The notes under the pieces: generated by a model
Database searches by the model: none
Seen by the model: only the letters and a program-made list of their open reading frames with translations
What the model was told of the DNA's origin: nothing
Made by a program: the position numbers and the translations under genes
In this document: piece by piece, positions 26,938 through 34,728 of the stretch
How the letters are laid out: every line of letters starts with the position of its first letter
Position numbering within the stretch: position 1 is the first letter of the stretch
DNA from: an uncultured Sutterella sp.
GTDB taxonomy: Bacteria > Pseudomonadota > Gammaproteobacteria > Burkholderiales > Burkholderiaceae_F
Length of the DNA: 64,000 bases
Direction of reading: 5' to 3'
NCBI GenBank assembly: GCA_937906995.1
Contig: CALESB010000022.1
Span: 1-64,000 of the forward strand

Positions 26938-27696
26938 TTAGTTGAATGGATCAAGAAATACAGGACGTTTATGCTTACGTTCTATTGTTTTTGGTGTGTA
27001 TAAAATTCGAGGAATATCTCGAATGTGACTAATTTGGGCGTCAACATAACTGATTTTACGAGCGATATTTAAACCATGGTGGTGCCATCCTTTGCATAAC
27101 ACGGTTTGAATACCGACAGATTTTGCTGTACGGAGATTGTTGAGTCCATCATCAATCAAGCACACTTCTTGTGGCTTGACGTTATAAGTCGTTAAGATTT
27201 TCCTAAACATTTGTACAGACGGCTTCGGGCGCCATTGTCCAAAAACCTTCATATCTTCTGCTCTGTATTGGGCATCAAAAAAGTGAGAAAGGTTCAGTTG
27301 TTTAAGAATTTTGTCTGCGAAGCAATCAGGCGCATTGGTAAAAAGAATTTTCTTGCCTGGGAGTCGTGACAAGGCTTTTCTTAAATCTCCTGTTGTATTG
27401 ACATTGCTTGTGTCAATGAATTTATGTGTAGTGGTTAAGAAAGTGTGTGGATCAATGCCATGGTGCTTCCAAAGACCGTAATAGGTCACTCCGTAGTTCT
27501 TCCAATATTTCATTCGAAGTGCATTGGCAGAATCATAGTCATACTTTAGAGTACTTTGAATATATTGCGTCATTGCAGAATCAATTTGTCTAAACATATT
27601 GGCAGACGCAGAATAAAGTGTGTCATCCATATCAATTAACCAGACTTTTGGTTGTTGAATATGGCCACAAATAATGGAAGGTTTGAAATGACTCAT
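26938..27696 (-). CDS. HAD-superfamily hydrolase, probable pyrimidine 5'-nucleotidase
   Basis: Haloacid dehalogenase fold phosphatase of the SDT1/PPP1 type. Motif I is D22-M-D24-D-T, motif II lies in ILFTNAPD, and motif III/IV is in CLIDDGLNNLRTAK. 252 aa. The N-terminal cap (YWKNYGVTYYGLWKHHGID) matches the family of pyrimidine nucleotidases that remove phosphate from UMP/CMP. Substrate is inferred from family only. Read leftward ahead of sppA and after the orphan FtsK-like gene, from which a terminator separates it. Confidence 0.85.
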   Translation of the reverse strand: MSHFKPSIICGHIQQPKVWLIDMDDTLYSASANMFRQIDSAMTQYIQSTLKYDYDSANALRMKYWKNYGVTYYGLWKHHGIDPHTFLTTTHKFIDTSNVNTTGDLRKALSRLPGKKILFTNAPDCFADKILKQLNLSHFFDAQYRAEDMKVFGQWRPKPSVQMFRKILTTYNVKPQEVCLIDDGLNNLRTAKSVGIQTVLCKGWHHHGLNIARKISYVDAQISHIRDIPRILYTPKTIERKHKRPVFLDPFN

Positions 27697-27700
27697 ACAT

Positions 27701-27723
27701 TAAAAAGGGAGCCAAAGGCTCCC
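27701..27723 (-). terminator. Terminator after the FtsK-like gene
   Basis: GGGAGCC-AAA-GGCTCCC stem-loop; on the minus strand it is followed by TTTTTA. It directly follows the FtsK-like ATPase and leaves only 4 bases before the HAD gene start at 27696. Confidence 0.9.
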
Positions 27724-27739
27724 GAAAAACTAAAAATGC

Positions 27740-28663
27740 TTATCGATTTTCTGCTACTCGAATTGCTGTAACTGTTCTTTCAGCATCTTCGTCAGAAAGC
27801 CAAGGTACCCAGAAGTGTACAGGTTTTTCTTCATTACCTAAAACTGCAATAGCATGTCCTAGCTCACTTAAACTTTCTGCACCTTTGATACCTAAGGTAT
27901 ATTCACTCATTTGAGCATTTGGTAATTTTAAAGCGATACGGTTGCCGAAATAGTCTCGAATTTCTTTTGGTAAAACTCTCTCATCAGGCCACTGTGTCGC
28001 AAGGATTAAATGGTAACCGGTACTCCAACCTTTGTTAGATATAGCTTCTAGGGCATTCAAGAGTTTAGCTCTGAAATCGTCATCAATTAACCACACGGCA
28101 ACTTCGTCAATAATCACAAAAGTTCGCATAATACGTTTTTTGAGGCCAAGGACTTTATTGCACTCTTCTAGAGTTTTAACTCCTAGTGTTTCAAATAGCT
28201 TTTCGTGGGCTTCAATTGATTTAACGATGCTTTCTAAGTAGGCCTTAGCGGTTTCAATATTACTTTCAACCCGCATTCTGTGTAGACCTTTTAAACACTC
28301 ATAGGACCATCCGCCATTGGGCTCATAAACTTTGATTGCCGCCAAATCCGGCGTGTTGGTGATTGCAATATCAAGAATTAAGTTCTTAATAAGTGAGGTT
28401 TTCCCAGAGCCAGTCATGCCAGTAATTAATGTGTAGGGGGCGTGATTGGCAAAGCCTTCAAATGCAGACTCAAAGTTTAAGTACACGAGGTCGTCTTTTT
28501 CAGCTGTACGGCCAAGAACAAAAGAGTAGTTACCATTAGAGATGTTACGGTTAATTTTTCTCTCGTTCCAGATGCTCCACATACTGTCATTGCCTTCTTT
28601 AGCATGTTTCTCTACGAGAGCTTCTATGGCGGCTTGGTAACGGAAGTTTGTTTTGTCTAGCAT
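27740..28663 (-). CDS. Stand-alone FtsK/SpoIIIE-type ATPase, function unknown
   Basis: A soluble 307-residue protein containing only an FtsK-like motor core. Walker A is GMTGSGKTS at 82-90, Walker B TFVIIDEVAV with D186/E187, and the sensor region reads HLILATQWPDERVLP; the later KGAESLSELG resembles the GGAESLLGMG loop of FtsK. The four N-terminal membrane helices, the linker and the C-terminal gamma (KOPS-binding) domain of FtsK are all missing. It has its own strong ribosome binding site (AAGGGGG) and its own terminator, so it is an independent transcription unit. Similar lone motors occur in conjugative and phage-like elements, but no such genes are nearby. Confidence 0.85.
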   Translation of the reverse strand: MLDKTNFRYQAAIEALVEKHAKEGNDSMWSIWNERKINRNISNGNYSFVLGRTAEKDDLVYLNFESAFEGFANHAPYTLITGMTGSGKTSLIKNLILDIAITNTPDLAAIKVYEPNGGWSYECLKGLHRMRVESNIETAKAYLESIVKSIEAHEKLFETLGVKTLEECNKVLGLKKRIMRTFVIIDEVAVWLIDDDFRAKLLNALEAISNKGWSTGYHLILATQWPDERVLPKEIRDYFGNRIALKLPNAQMSEYTLGIKGAESLSELGHAIAVLGNEEKPVHFWVPWLSDEDAERTVTAIRVAENR

Positions 28664-28783
28664 AACGACCCCCTTTAAAGGTACTTTATCTCTATATTAG
28701 TCGTTTTTTTATGTTTAGACGGAAAAAGTCTTTGATTGCAAACAATCACCAGTCATAAGTGAAGTAGTCTTAAAAAGTTCAAA
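28664..28783 (-). promoter_or_regulatory. Probable promoter of the FtsK-like gene
   Basis: The 120-base gap upstream of the FtsK-like ATPase is AT rich. On the minus strand it holds TAATAT and TATAGAG elements about 40 bases before the start, suitable as -10 candidates, and the ribosome binding site AAGGGGG 8 bases before the ATG. No clear -35 is visible. Confidence 0.35.
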
Positions 28784-29911
28784 TTAGTTTGATCTAACCA
28801 ACTTAACAAGAGTGATCTCACTCGTTATGCCGAGACGAATTGGGAAACCATACCACAGTCCAGTTCCACGGTTGACATAAAGCGTCATGCCATCGACATC
28901 ATATCGGTCTTTTACAAAGCCAGCGTTGAGGGCCTGAGCAATCCAGTGCATGCCTAAAATTTGCCCTCCATGCGTGTGCCCAGAAAGTTGTAAGTTAATT
29001 CCCTCTTTAGCAAATTCGTGACTTAATTTGACCTGATGGGCGAGCAAAATTTTTGGGGTATCCGGTGTGATGCCTTGAAGTGCTTTTTTGATATCTGGCA
29101 TATCACGCTTGTAGCGTTTAGCCATAGGGTCAGTCAAACCAATAATGGCTAATTTCTGTCCATTAATTGAGATAATACGGTGTTCATTATGCAGTATTGT
29201 CAAACCAAGCTTAGGTAAGGACTTCATCCACCCATCGTAATCCACATAGTGTTCGTGATTACCTTCAACAGCAAGAACACCATATGGGGCACGTAAGCGT
29301 GATAAAGGTTTAACATCATCGAAACGAGATTGAACACGTCCGTCTACGATATCACCTGTAATGACAATTAAGTCAGCATGAAGTGTATTAGTGACGTCTA
29401 CAACTTTATTGAGACGTTCTTTGTTCAATAATGCACTGGCGTGAACATCTGATAGCTGTGCGATTGTGAACCCCTCAAATGCTGTTGGTAAATTCTTAAT
29501 AGGTACTGTAATTTCAATAACTGGAGGGACTTTAATGGCTTGATATGTTCCAAAAGTAGAGAGTATTGCTGCAATCGCGGTGAGCATTACTCCAGTTGTT
29601 GTGTGCTTGACGATAGGACGATGAAAGAACCACTTCGTAAACAAAAAATAGCAATCCTTAATGAGAGCCATTAGGATCATTAGCAGTTGCGTTGCAAATA
29701 GCCAGCAAAGCAATAGTACTCCCAAATAAGGAACACTTTGATCATGATTGCCAAAAAAAGAGCGAGCAAGTCCCGGATACTGGCTTGCAATAAGCATGAG
29801 TGAGCACATTAAAATTTTAACGACCCAGTGCAAGCGCGTTTTTCCAAATAAACTGTTAAATGCATAAATTGCAAAGAATATTGGAATAATGTGAATCAGG
29901 ACTTGCTGCAT
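28784..29911 (-). CDS. Membrane-anchored metallophosphoesterase
   Basis: Calcineurin-like phosphoesterase (375 aa; YkuE/YaeI type) with about four transmembrane helices in the first 140 residues and a cytoplasmic catalytic domain. All metal-binding motifs are seen: QLSDVHASAL (DxH), GDIVDG (GDxxDG), GNHEHYVD (GNHE), LAHQ, and SGHTHGGQ (GHxH). Family members hydrolyse phosphoesters such as UDP-sugars or lipid phosphates; E. coli YaeI and LpxH-like enzymes are relatives, but the substrate here is unknown. Five bases separate it from ctpA upstream. Confidence 0.9.
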   Translation of the reverse strand: MQQVLIHIIPIFFAIYAFNSLFGKTRLHWVVKILMCSLMLIASQYPGLARSFFGNHDQSVPYLGVLLLCWLFATQLLMILMALIKDCYFLFTKWFFHRPIVKHTTTGVMLTAIAAILSTFGTYQAIKVPPVIEITVPIKNLPTAFEGFTIAQLSDVHASALLNKERLNKVVDVTNTLHADLIVITGDIVDGRVQSRFDDVKPLSRLRAPYGVLAVEGNHEHYVDYDGWMKSLPKLGLTILHNEHRIISINGQKLAIIGLTDPMAKRYKRDMPDIKKALQGITPDTPKILLAHQVKLSHEFAKEGINLQLSGHTHGGQILGMHWIAQALNAGFVKDRYDVDGMTLYVNRGTGLWYGFPIRLGITSEITLVKLVRSN

Positions 29912-29916
29912 AATTT

Positions 29917-31377
29917 TTACTTCTTTTGCTTACTATTTTCAGCTTCAATTTTTTCAAAGCCTGTTAAATATTTTTCTCCCTTAAGGAATTTAACTGCCTG
30001 TTGAAGCTGAAAGTCATCGTTATCGCCAAAGAAATAACGTTTCTTTGGTTGCTCTTTCATTTCACGAGCTCTTTCAAGCTTAGCTTCTTCTAACCGACGC
30101 TTTTCATCAGCCTTTTTCTCCTCTTCACTCTTGAGGTGATGAGCAAGATCGGCTTCTCGAATGTTAAAACTTGCATAATTGCCATTTTCTGTATCAGCTA
30201 GTTCTATATCCGGAGTAATGCCAGTGGCTTGAATAGAACGACCATTTGGTGTGTAGTAACGCGATGTAGTTAATTTAATACCAGTGGTAGCTTCTCCACC
30301 ATTGAGGGGACGCAAAGGTAATACCGTTTGAACACTACCTTTACCAAAGGATCGTTGCCCCATGATTGTTGCTCGTTTATGGTCTTGCAATGCACCCGAA
30401 ACAATTTCACTGGCGCTTGCACTGGCAGCATTAATCAATACAACAACAGGTACTGTTTTAACAATTTGAGGCAAGGTAGAAATTAGATCTTTCTTTTTAT
30501 CTTGCCCATAGTTAAGGTAATCCGCCTGAACTGTCTTAAAACTGCGACTGGCATCAGGAGTACGTCCCTTTGTACTAACCACAACTTTGTCTTTATCAAT
30601 AAATGCAGCAACAACACCAACAGCAGCATTTAATAAGCCACCAGGATCGTTACGTAAATCAAGTACCACTCCCTTTAATGGGGTTTTATTATTGAAGTCA
30701 ATAAGGTATTTGGCCAAATCATTGGCAGTATGTTCTTGGAATTGTGAAATACGGATGTAAGCAATGCCATCAGGCAAGCTTTTCATTTTCACGGATTGTA
30801 CTTTAATTAGGTCTCGCGTTAATGTAATTTCTAGTGGCTTATCAACACCTTTGCGAGCAATTGTCAATTTGATTTTCGATTTTGGTTTGCCTCGCATACG
30901 CTTAACGTTTTCGTTAAGCGAGAGCTCGCGAGTTGCTTGATCATCAATTTTGACAATGATGTCGCCAGCAAGAATGCCAGCTCTAGCGGCAGGAGTGTCA
31001 TCAATAGGAGCGATAATAAGAACGCCGGTAGCATCCATAGTAACTTCGAGACCGAGACCGCCAAACTCTCCTTCAGTTCCCTCTTTAAGATCGGCAAATG
31101 CTTCTTTATCAAGGTAGGCAGAGTGTGGATCAAGCCCAGCTAACATACCTGCCAGTGCATTTTCTAAAAGCAAGTGATCGTCCGTTTGTTTTTCGTCAAC
31201 ATAAAAGGCCTGAATGGCACTATAAACATCAGTAAATTGACGAATATCTTGTAAAGGTAATGCTGTCTTTGCCGATGTTTCTGCATGAGAAGCTATCAGT
31301 GGTTGACATAAACTCAAGGCACATCCAAAAGACAATAGTGCCTTTTTAATAAAGGGAGTTCGTTTCATTAAGAACAT
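29917..31377 (-). CDS. S41 family C-terminal processing peptidase (CtpA)
   Basis: Periplasmic serine protease. Signal peptide about 1-32, PDZ domain around 95-180 (GLGLEV ... AGILAGDIIVKID), then the S41 core. The Ser-Lys dyad is S321 in NAASASASEIVSG and K346 in RSFGKGSVQT, 25 residues apart as in tail-specific proteases. Charged C-terminal tail (about 425-486). The ATG at 31377 follows GGAATAA; an ATG at 31368 is possible. It follows envC within 5 bases, a conserved pairing in proteobacteria. Likely trims or degrades envelope proteins, including peptidoglycan hydrolases. Confidence 0.93.
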   Translation of the reverse strand: MFLMKRTPFIKKALLSFGCALSLCQPLIASHAETSAKTALPLQDIRQFTDVYSAIQAFYVDEKQTDDHLLLENALAGMLAGLDPHSAYLDKEAFADLKEGTEGEFGGLGLEVTMDATGVLIIAPIDDTPAARAGILAGDIIVKIDDQATRELSLNENVKRMRGKPKSKIKLTIARKGVDKPLEITLTRDLIKVQSVKMKSLPDGIAYIRISQFQEHTANDLAKYLIDFNNKTPLKGVVLDLRNDPGGLLNAAVGVVAAFIDKDKVVVSTKGRTPDASRSFKTVQADYLNYGQDKKKDLISTLPQIVKTVPVVVLINAASASASEIVSGALQDHKRATIMGQRSFGKGSVQTVLPLRPLNGGEATTGIKLTTSRYYTPNGRSIQATGITPDIELADTENGNYASFNIREADLAHHLKSEEEKKADEKRRLEEAKLERAREMKEQPKKRYFFGDNDDFQLQQAVKFLKGEKYLTGFEKIEAENSKQKK

Positions 31378-31382
31378 ATCAG

Positions 31383-32759
31383 TTATTCCTTACCAATCCA
31401 GGGTAGGGGATTAAATGGTTGACCATTTCGTCGAAGTTCAAAGTAAAGTCCAGGTTTGTCTTCACCACCAGTATTGCCAACCGAGGCAATAGTTTCTCCT
31501 CGAGAAACCCGATCACCCACGCTCTTGTAAAGTGACTCGTTATTGGCATAGATGGAAAGATAGCCGTCACCATGGTCCACAATGATGAGGTTGCCAAAGC
31601 CTCGTAGCCAATCTGAAAAGACAACTTGTCCATTGGCACAGGCTAAAACATCGCTGCCTGCACGGGCCGCAATCATGAGTCCCTTCCATGTAGTGCTTTT
31701 ACCTGAGACATTAGCTCGTGCTTGCCCATAACGACCAATAATTTTGCCAAGTGCGGGCATCATTAGTTTGCCTCTTTGGCTTGCAAAAATCCCACTTGGT
31801 TTTTTGCCACCAACACTGACTTTTCCACTGGCCACTTTTCTATTTGCTTCTCTAGCTCTTCGCTCTGCTTCGGCTTTTTGCTGGGCAAGTACTTTATCGA
31901 TATTTGCAACTAGTTGCCCAAGGCGACGTTGATCTCGTTCTAACTTGTCAATAGAGGCACGCTGTTCTGAAATTTGTTTTTTGAGCTTTTCTAGTGCTGT
32001 TTTGCGAGCTGTTTGCTCTTTCATTAACTGTTGACGGCCCTTTTGTTCGCTTTGTTCGATGGATGCTAACTCTTTGCGTTTACTGATGGTTTCCTCAGAG
32101 ACTGAGTGAATTGATGCTTGTTTATCAGATAACTGAGTTACAGCCTTTTCTTGAGCGCGGGCAAAGTACTGTAAGGATGCCGCATCTCTAGCAACTTGGT
32201 GCGGGTTAGTACCAGCGATCAAAGTCTGCCATGATTGGCGACGAGTATTTAAGTATTGCGCGCGAGCAATTGCACGATTTTGTTTTTCTGCACTGGTTAG
32301 TTGTCCAGTAACCGCTAATTCTTGCTCTCGCAACTCTTTTAAACGATTTTCAACGCGAGCTCTTTCATTACCGAGGTCACGTAACCGACGATTGGCTTTG
32401 GAGATAGCTTCTTCACTTGCGGCTAAAGCATCAGCAGCTTCGCTTTGGCTTGCTTCAGCTTTTGAAAGTTCTTTTTTCAAAGAGCCTAATTGATCTTGGA
32501 GAGACTTTTGTTGACTCTGAAGCTCATTTCGGCGTTTAAGACTGACATCGTTTGATTTTTTAGAAACCGTTGTCGTCTTGCGAGTCGTCTGTGCAGGTTT
32601 GGCTTTTGTAGTTTTTTTTGTTTGAGAGGCTTGTGTTTGAGCAGCCACAGCCTCAGAGCCCGGGATGACAAGCATTCCGAGAAATGATAAACCAAGCAAG
32701 GCGCTTGATAAAACGAGCGCCTTGCGAGGAATGTTTAACCAGGAAGATGGTTTGATCAC
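31383..32759 (-). CDS. envC: EnvC-like murein hydrolase activator (degenerate LytM domain)
   Basis: Periplasmic division factor, 458 aa: signal peptide to about residue 40, a long coiled coil (about 65-300) and a C-terminal LytM/M23 domain (about 330-458). The LytM domain keeps the fold motifs NGQVVFSDWLRGFGNLIIVDHG and GLYFELRRNGQPFNP but lacks the metal ligands (TTWKGLM in place of HxxxD, YLSIYAN in place of HxH), as in E. coli EnvC, which activates amidases under FtsEX control. GTG start overlapping the gpmA stop (GTGA). ftsE and ftsX are present at 40.2-41.8 kb. Confidence 0.92.
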   Translation of the reverse strand: MIKPSSWLNIPRKALVLSSALLGLSFLGMLVIPGSEAVAAQTQASQTKKTTKAKPAQTTRKTTTVSKKSNDVSLKRRNELQSQQKSLQDQLGSLKKELSKAEASQSEAADALAASEEAISKANRRLRDLGNERARVENRLKELREQELAVTGQLTSAEKQNRAIARAQYLNTRRQSWQTLIAGTNPHQVARDAASLQYFARAQEKAVTQLSDKQASIHSVSEETISKRKELASIEQSEQKGRQQLMKEQTARKTALEKLKKQISEQRASIDKLERDQRRLGQLVANIDKVLAQQKAEAERRAREANRKVASGKVSVGGKKPSGIFASQRGKLMMPALGKIIGRYGQARANVSGKSTTWKGLMIAARAGSDVLACANGQVVFSDWLRGFGNLIIVDHGDGYLSIYANNESLYKSVGDRVSRGETIASVGNTGGEDKPGLYFELRRNGQPFNPLPWIGKE

Positions 32760-33505
32760 TTCTTGGCTTTACCTTGGGCAGCCACTGCAGCCATAGCAGC
32801 TTCAATTTCTGCTTGGTTGCCAAGATAGTAATGACGAATTGGCTTCATGTTATCGTCAAATTCATAAACGATTGGGCGAGCGGTAGGAATGTTTAAGTGA
32901 ACAATTTCTTCATCACTCATATTGTCAATGTATTTGATCAAAGCACGCAATGAATTTCCGTGAGCGGCAATTAACACACGCTTGCCAGAGCGAATGGTAG
33001 GCTCGATTTCTTCCTTCCAGTACGGAATAACACGGGCAACGGTGTCCTTTAAACATTCAGTTGCAGGGATTTCTTCTGGCTTTAGATCAGCGTAGCGACG
33101 ATCGCGGCCAGCCCAACGTTCATCATCAGGATTTAACGGATTCGGAGCAATGGCATAAGCACGACGCCAAATAAGTACTTGCTCATCACCGTACTTAGCT
33201 GCGGTTTCGGCTTTATTGAGACCTTGTAAAGCACCATAATGACGTTCATTTAAGCGCCAATTTTTCTTAACAGGAAGGTACAAGCAATCCATGGATTCCA
33301 TGGCAATAAAAAGCGTACGAATAGCGCGAGTTAAAACGCTTGTGTAGGCTAAGTCAAATTCATAGCCTTCTGCTTTCAAAAGTTCACCGGCTTTACGGGC
33401 TTCTTCACGACCTTTTTCAGTTAAATCAACATCGGTCCAACCCGTGAAGCGATTTTCAAGATTCCATTGGCTTTCGCCGTGACGCATGAGTACAAGCTTA
33501 AACAT
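32756..33505 (-). CDS. gpmA: 2,3-bisphosphoglycerate-dependent phosphoglycerate mutase
   Basis: Glycolytic/gluconeogenic mutase, 249 aa. The phosphohistidine is H9 in LVLMRHGESQWN; ERHYGALQGLNKAETA and AAHGNSLRALIKY are the other signatures. First gene of a gpmA-envC-ctpA operon, which parallels the gpmM-envC order of enterobacteria with the cofactor-independent mutase replaced by the dependent type. Divergent from the YibN-like gene. Confidence 0.97.
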   Translation of the reverse strand: MFKLVLMRHGESQWNLENRFTGWTDVDLTEKGREEARKAGELLKAEGYEFDLAYTSVLTRAIRTLFIAMESMDCLYLPVKKNWRLNERHYGALQGLNKAETAAKYGDEQVLIWRRAYAIAPNPLNPDDERWAGRDRRYADLKPEEIPATECLKDTVARVIPYWKEEIEPTIRSGKRVLIAAHGNSLRALIKYIDNMSDEEIVHLNIPTARPIVYEFDDNMKPIRHYYLGNQAEIEAAMAAVAAQGKAKK

Positions 33506-33627
33506 AGCAAAGATCTCAAAAAAATAATGAAAGAAAAACCTAATTTCTTAATTTTAGAAGAAAATCGGGATGACCATTATTTTAAGGTAAACAAAAATGT
33601 TGTAATTTGTTGTACTATCCCAAAACA

Positions 33628-33656
33628 TTGGTGAAAATTGCTATAGGCAATATCTT
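33628..33656 (+). promoter_or_regulatory. Candidate sigma-70 promoter for yibN-secB
   Basis: TTGGTG (33628-33633), a 17-base spacer and TATCTT (33651-33656) lie in the divergent gap between gpmA and the YibN-like gene, 37 bases upstream of its GTG start. Confidence 0.55.
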
Positions 33657-33692
33657 TACCGTCTATTTTTATGCTTTAACTGCGAGAAGATC

Positions 33693-34097
33693 GTGATTGA
33701 ATTTTTAATTGACAATATTTTGTTGGTTTTTGTTGTTGTGGCTTCTGGTGGCATGTTGCTCTGGCCTACCATTGCAAAGAAGACACAAGGTCCTTCTTTA
33801 GATAACGATCAAGCGATCGAATTTATCAATAAGAAGAATGCTTTTATTGTTGATGTTCGTACGCCTAAGGATTTTAAGCGCGGTAGCATCGCCGGTTCTA
33901 AGAATATTCCTTTTGAAGATTTTGAAAAGCGCTTAACTGAAGTGCCGAAGGATCGCCCGGTTTTAGTTGTAGATACGGTCTCTACTTTTAGTGCAAAGGC
34001 TGCTACAACGCTTCGTAACCAAGGTTATAAGGATGTCTATATTTTAGGCGAAGGCATTAAGGGTTGGGTTGACGCCAAGTTGCCCTTCTCCCGCTAA
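33693..34097 (+). CDS. YibN-like rhodanese-fold membrane protein lacking the catalytic Cys
   Basis: A 134-residue protein with an N-terminal transmembrane anchor (about 2-25) and a rhodanese domain: AFIVDVRTPKDFKRGSIAGSKNIPFEDF, then GYKDVYILGEGIKGWVDAKLP. The active-site loop reads LVVDTVSTFSAK, with no Cys where rhodaneses carry CxxGxR, so sulfur transfer is unlikely. GTG start with GAGAAG upstream. Its place just before secB and divergent from the gpm-envC genes is the enterobacterial yibN-secB neighbourhood; grxC, which lies between them in E. coli, is absent. Confidence 0.87.
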   Translation: MIEFLIDNILLVFVVVASGGMLLWPTIAKKTQGPSLDNDQAIEFINKKNAFIVDVRTPKDFKRGSIAGSKNIPFEDFEKRLTEVPKDRPVLVVDTVSTFSAKAATTLRNQGYKDVYILGEGIKGWVDAKLPFSR

Positions 34098-34137
34098 CTT
34101 GTTTTATTAGCTTACTCACAGATAAGGATTGATCATC

Positions 34138-34650
34138 ATGGCAGATGAAGAATTGAAGAATGAAAACGAAGTTCCGGCTTCTGAAAATACACAAGAAGTC
34201 GCACCGGCCTTCCAACTTGAGCGTTGCTACATGAAAGACGCTTCAGTTGAAATGCCTCACGCTCCAGAAGTGTTTGTAAAGCCGATGCAATCCCAACCGA
34301 TGGTTGATATGCAATTTGAAGTTAAGGGTAAGCGTTTGAGTGAAGTGCATCGCGAAGTATGCGTGCGCGCCACGGTGACCATTAAGTCTGATGATACGGT
34401 TTTAATGCTTGCAGAAGTTACTCAGGCAGGTATCTTCCAAATTCATGGTTTCCCTGAAGAGCAAGAAATCCATATTGCCAATGTTGTTTGTCCGACAATT
34501 GTGTTCCCGTACTTGCGTGCCAACGTTGCTGACTTAGTTAGCCGTACCTCCATGGCTCCGGTGCATTTGCCTGAAATGAACTTTGAGGCCCTTTTCCAAC
34601 AACGCTTGGCCCAACAATCCGCCGAAGGGACTGAAGCTGCACAAGCCTAA
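34138..34650 (+). CDS. secB: Protein-export chaperone SecB
   Basis: Tetrameric cytosolic chaperone holding preproteins unfolded and delivering them to SecA. 170 aa; recognisable FQLERCYMKDASVEMPHAPEVF block and VVCPTIVFPYLRANVADLVSR. The ATG at 34138 is used because AAGGATTG lies 9 bases upstream; a TTG at 34129 also opens the frame. The N terminus is about 20 residues longer than E. coli SecB and acidic. Expressed with the YibN-like gene and closed by a terminator. Confidence 0.96.
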   Translation: MADEELKNENEVPASENTQEVAPAFQLERCYMKDASVEMPHAPEVFVKPMQSQPMVDMQFEVKGKRLSEVHREVCVRATVTIKSDDTVLMLAEVTQAGIFQIHGFPEEQEIHIANVVCPTIVFPYLRANVADLVSRTSMAPVHLPEMNFEALFQQRLAQQSAEGTEAAQA

Positions 34651-34681
34651 CTCACTAGGGGAGTCAAGTTCTTTTTAATAG

Positions 34682-34720
34682 AGGAAGGGGTCGCTGATAT
34701 CAGCGTTCTCTTCCTTTTTT
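34682..34720 (+). terminator. Terminator after secB
   Basis: AGGAAG ... CTTCCT outer stem around a CGCTGATATCAGCG inner palindrome, followed by six T. It lies 32 bases beyond the secB stop and 9 bases before the sensor kinase gene. Confidence 0.85.
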
Positions 34721-34728
34721 CTTAGGTT

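Noticed and set aside
25106..27696. HAD nucleotidase as phosphoglycolate phosphatase
   Set aside because: The cap region and the LIDMDDTLY motif fit the SDT1-like pyrimidine nucleotidase group better than Gph.
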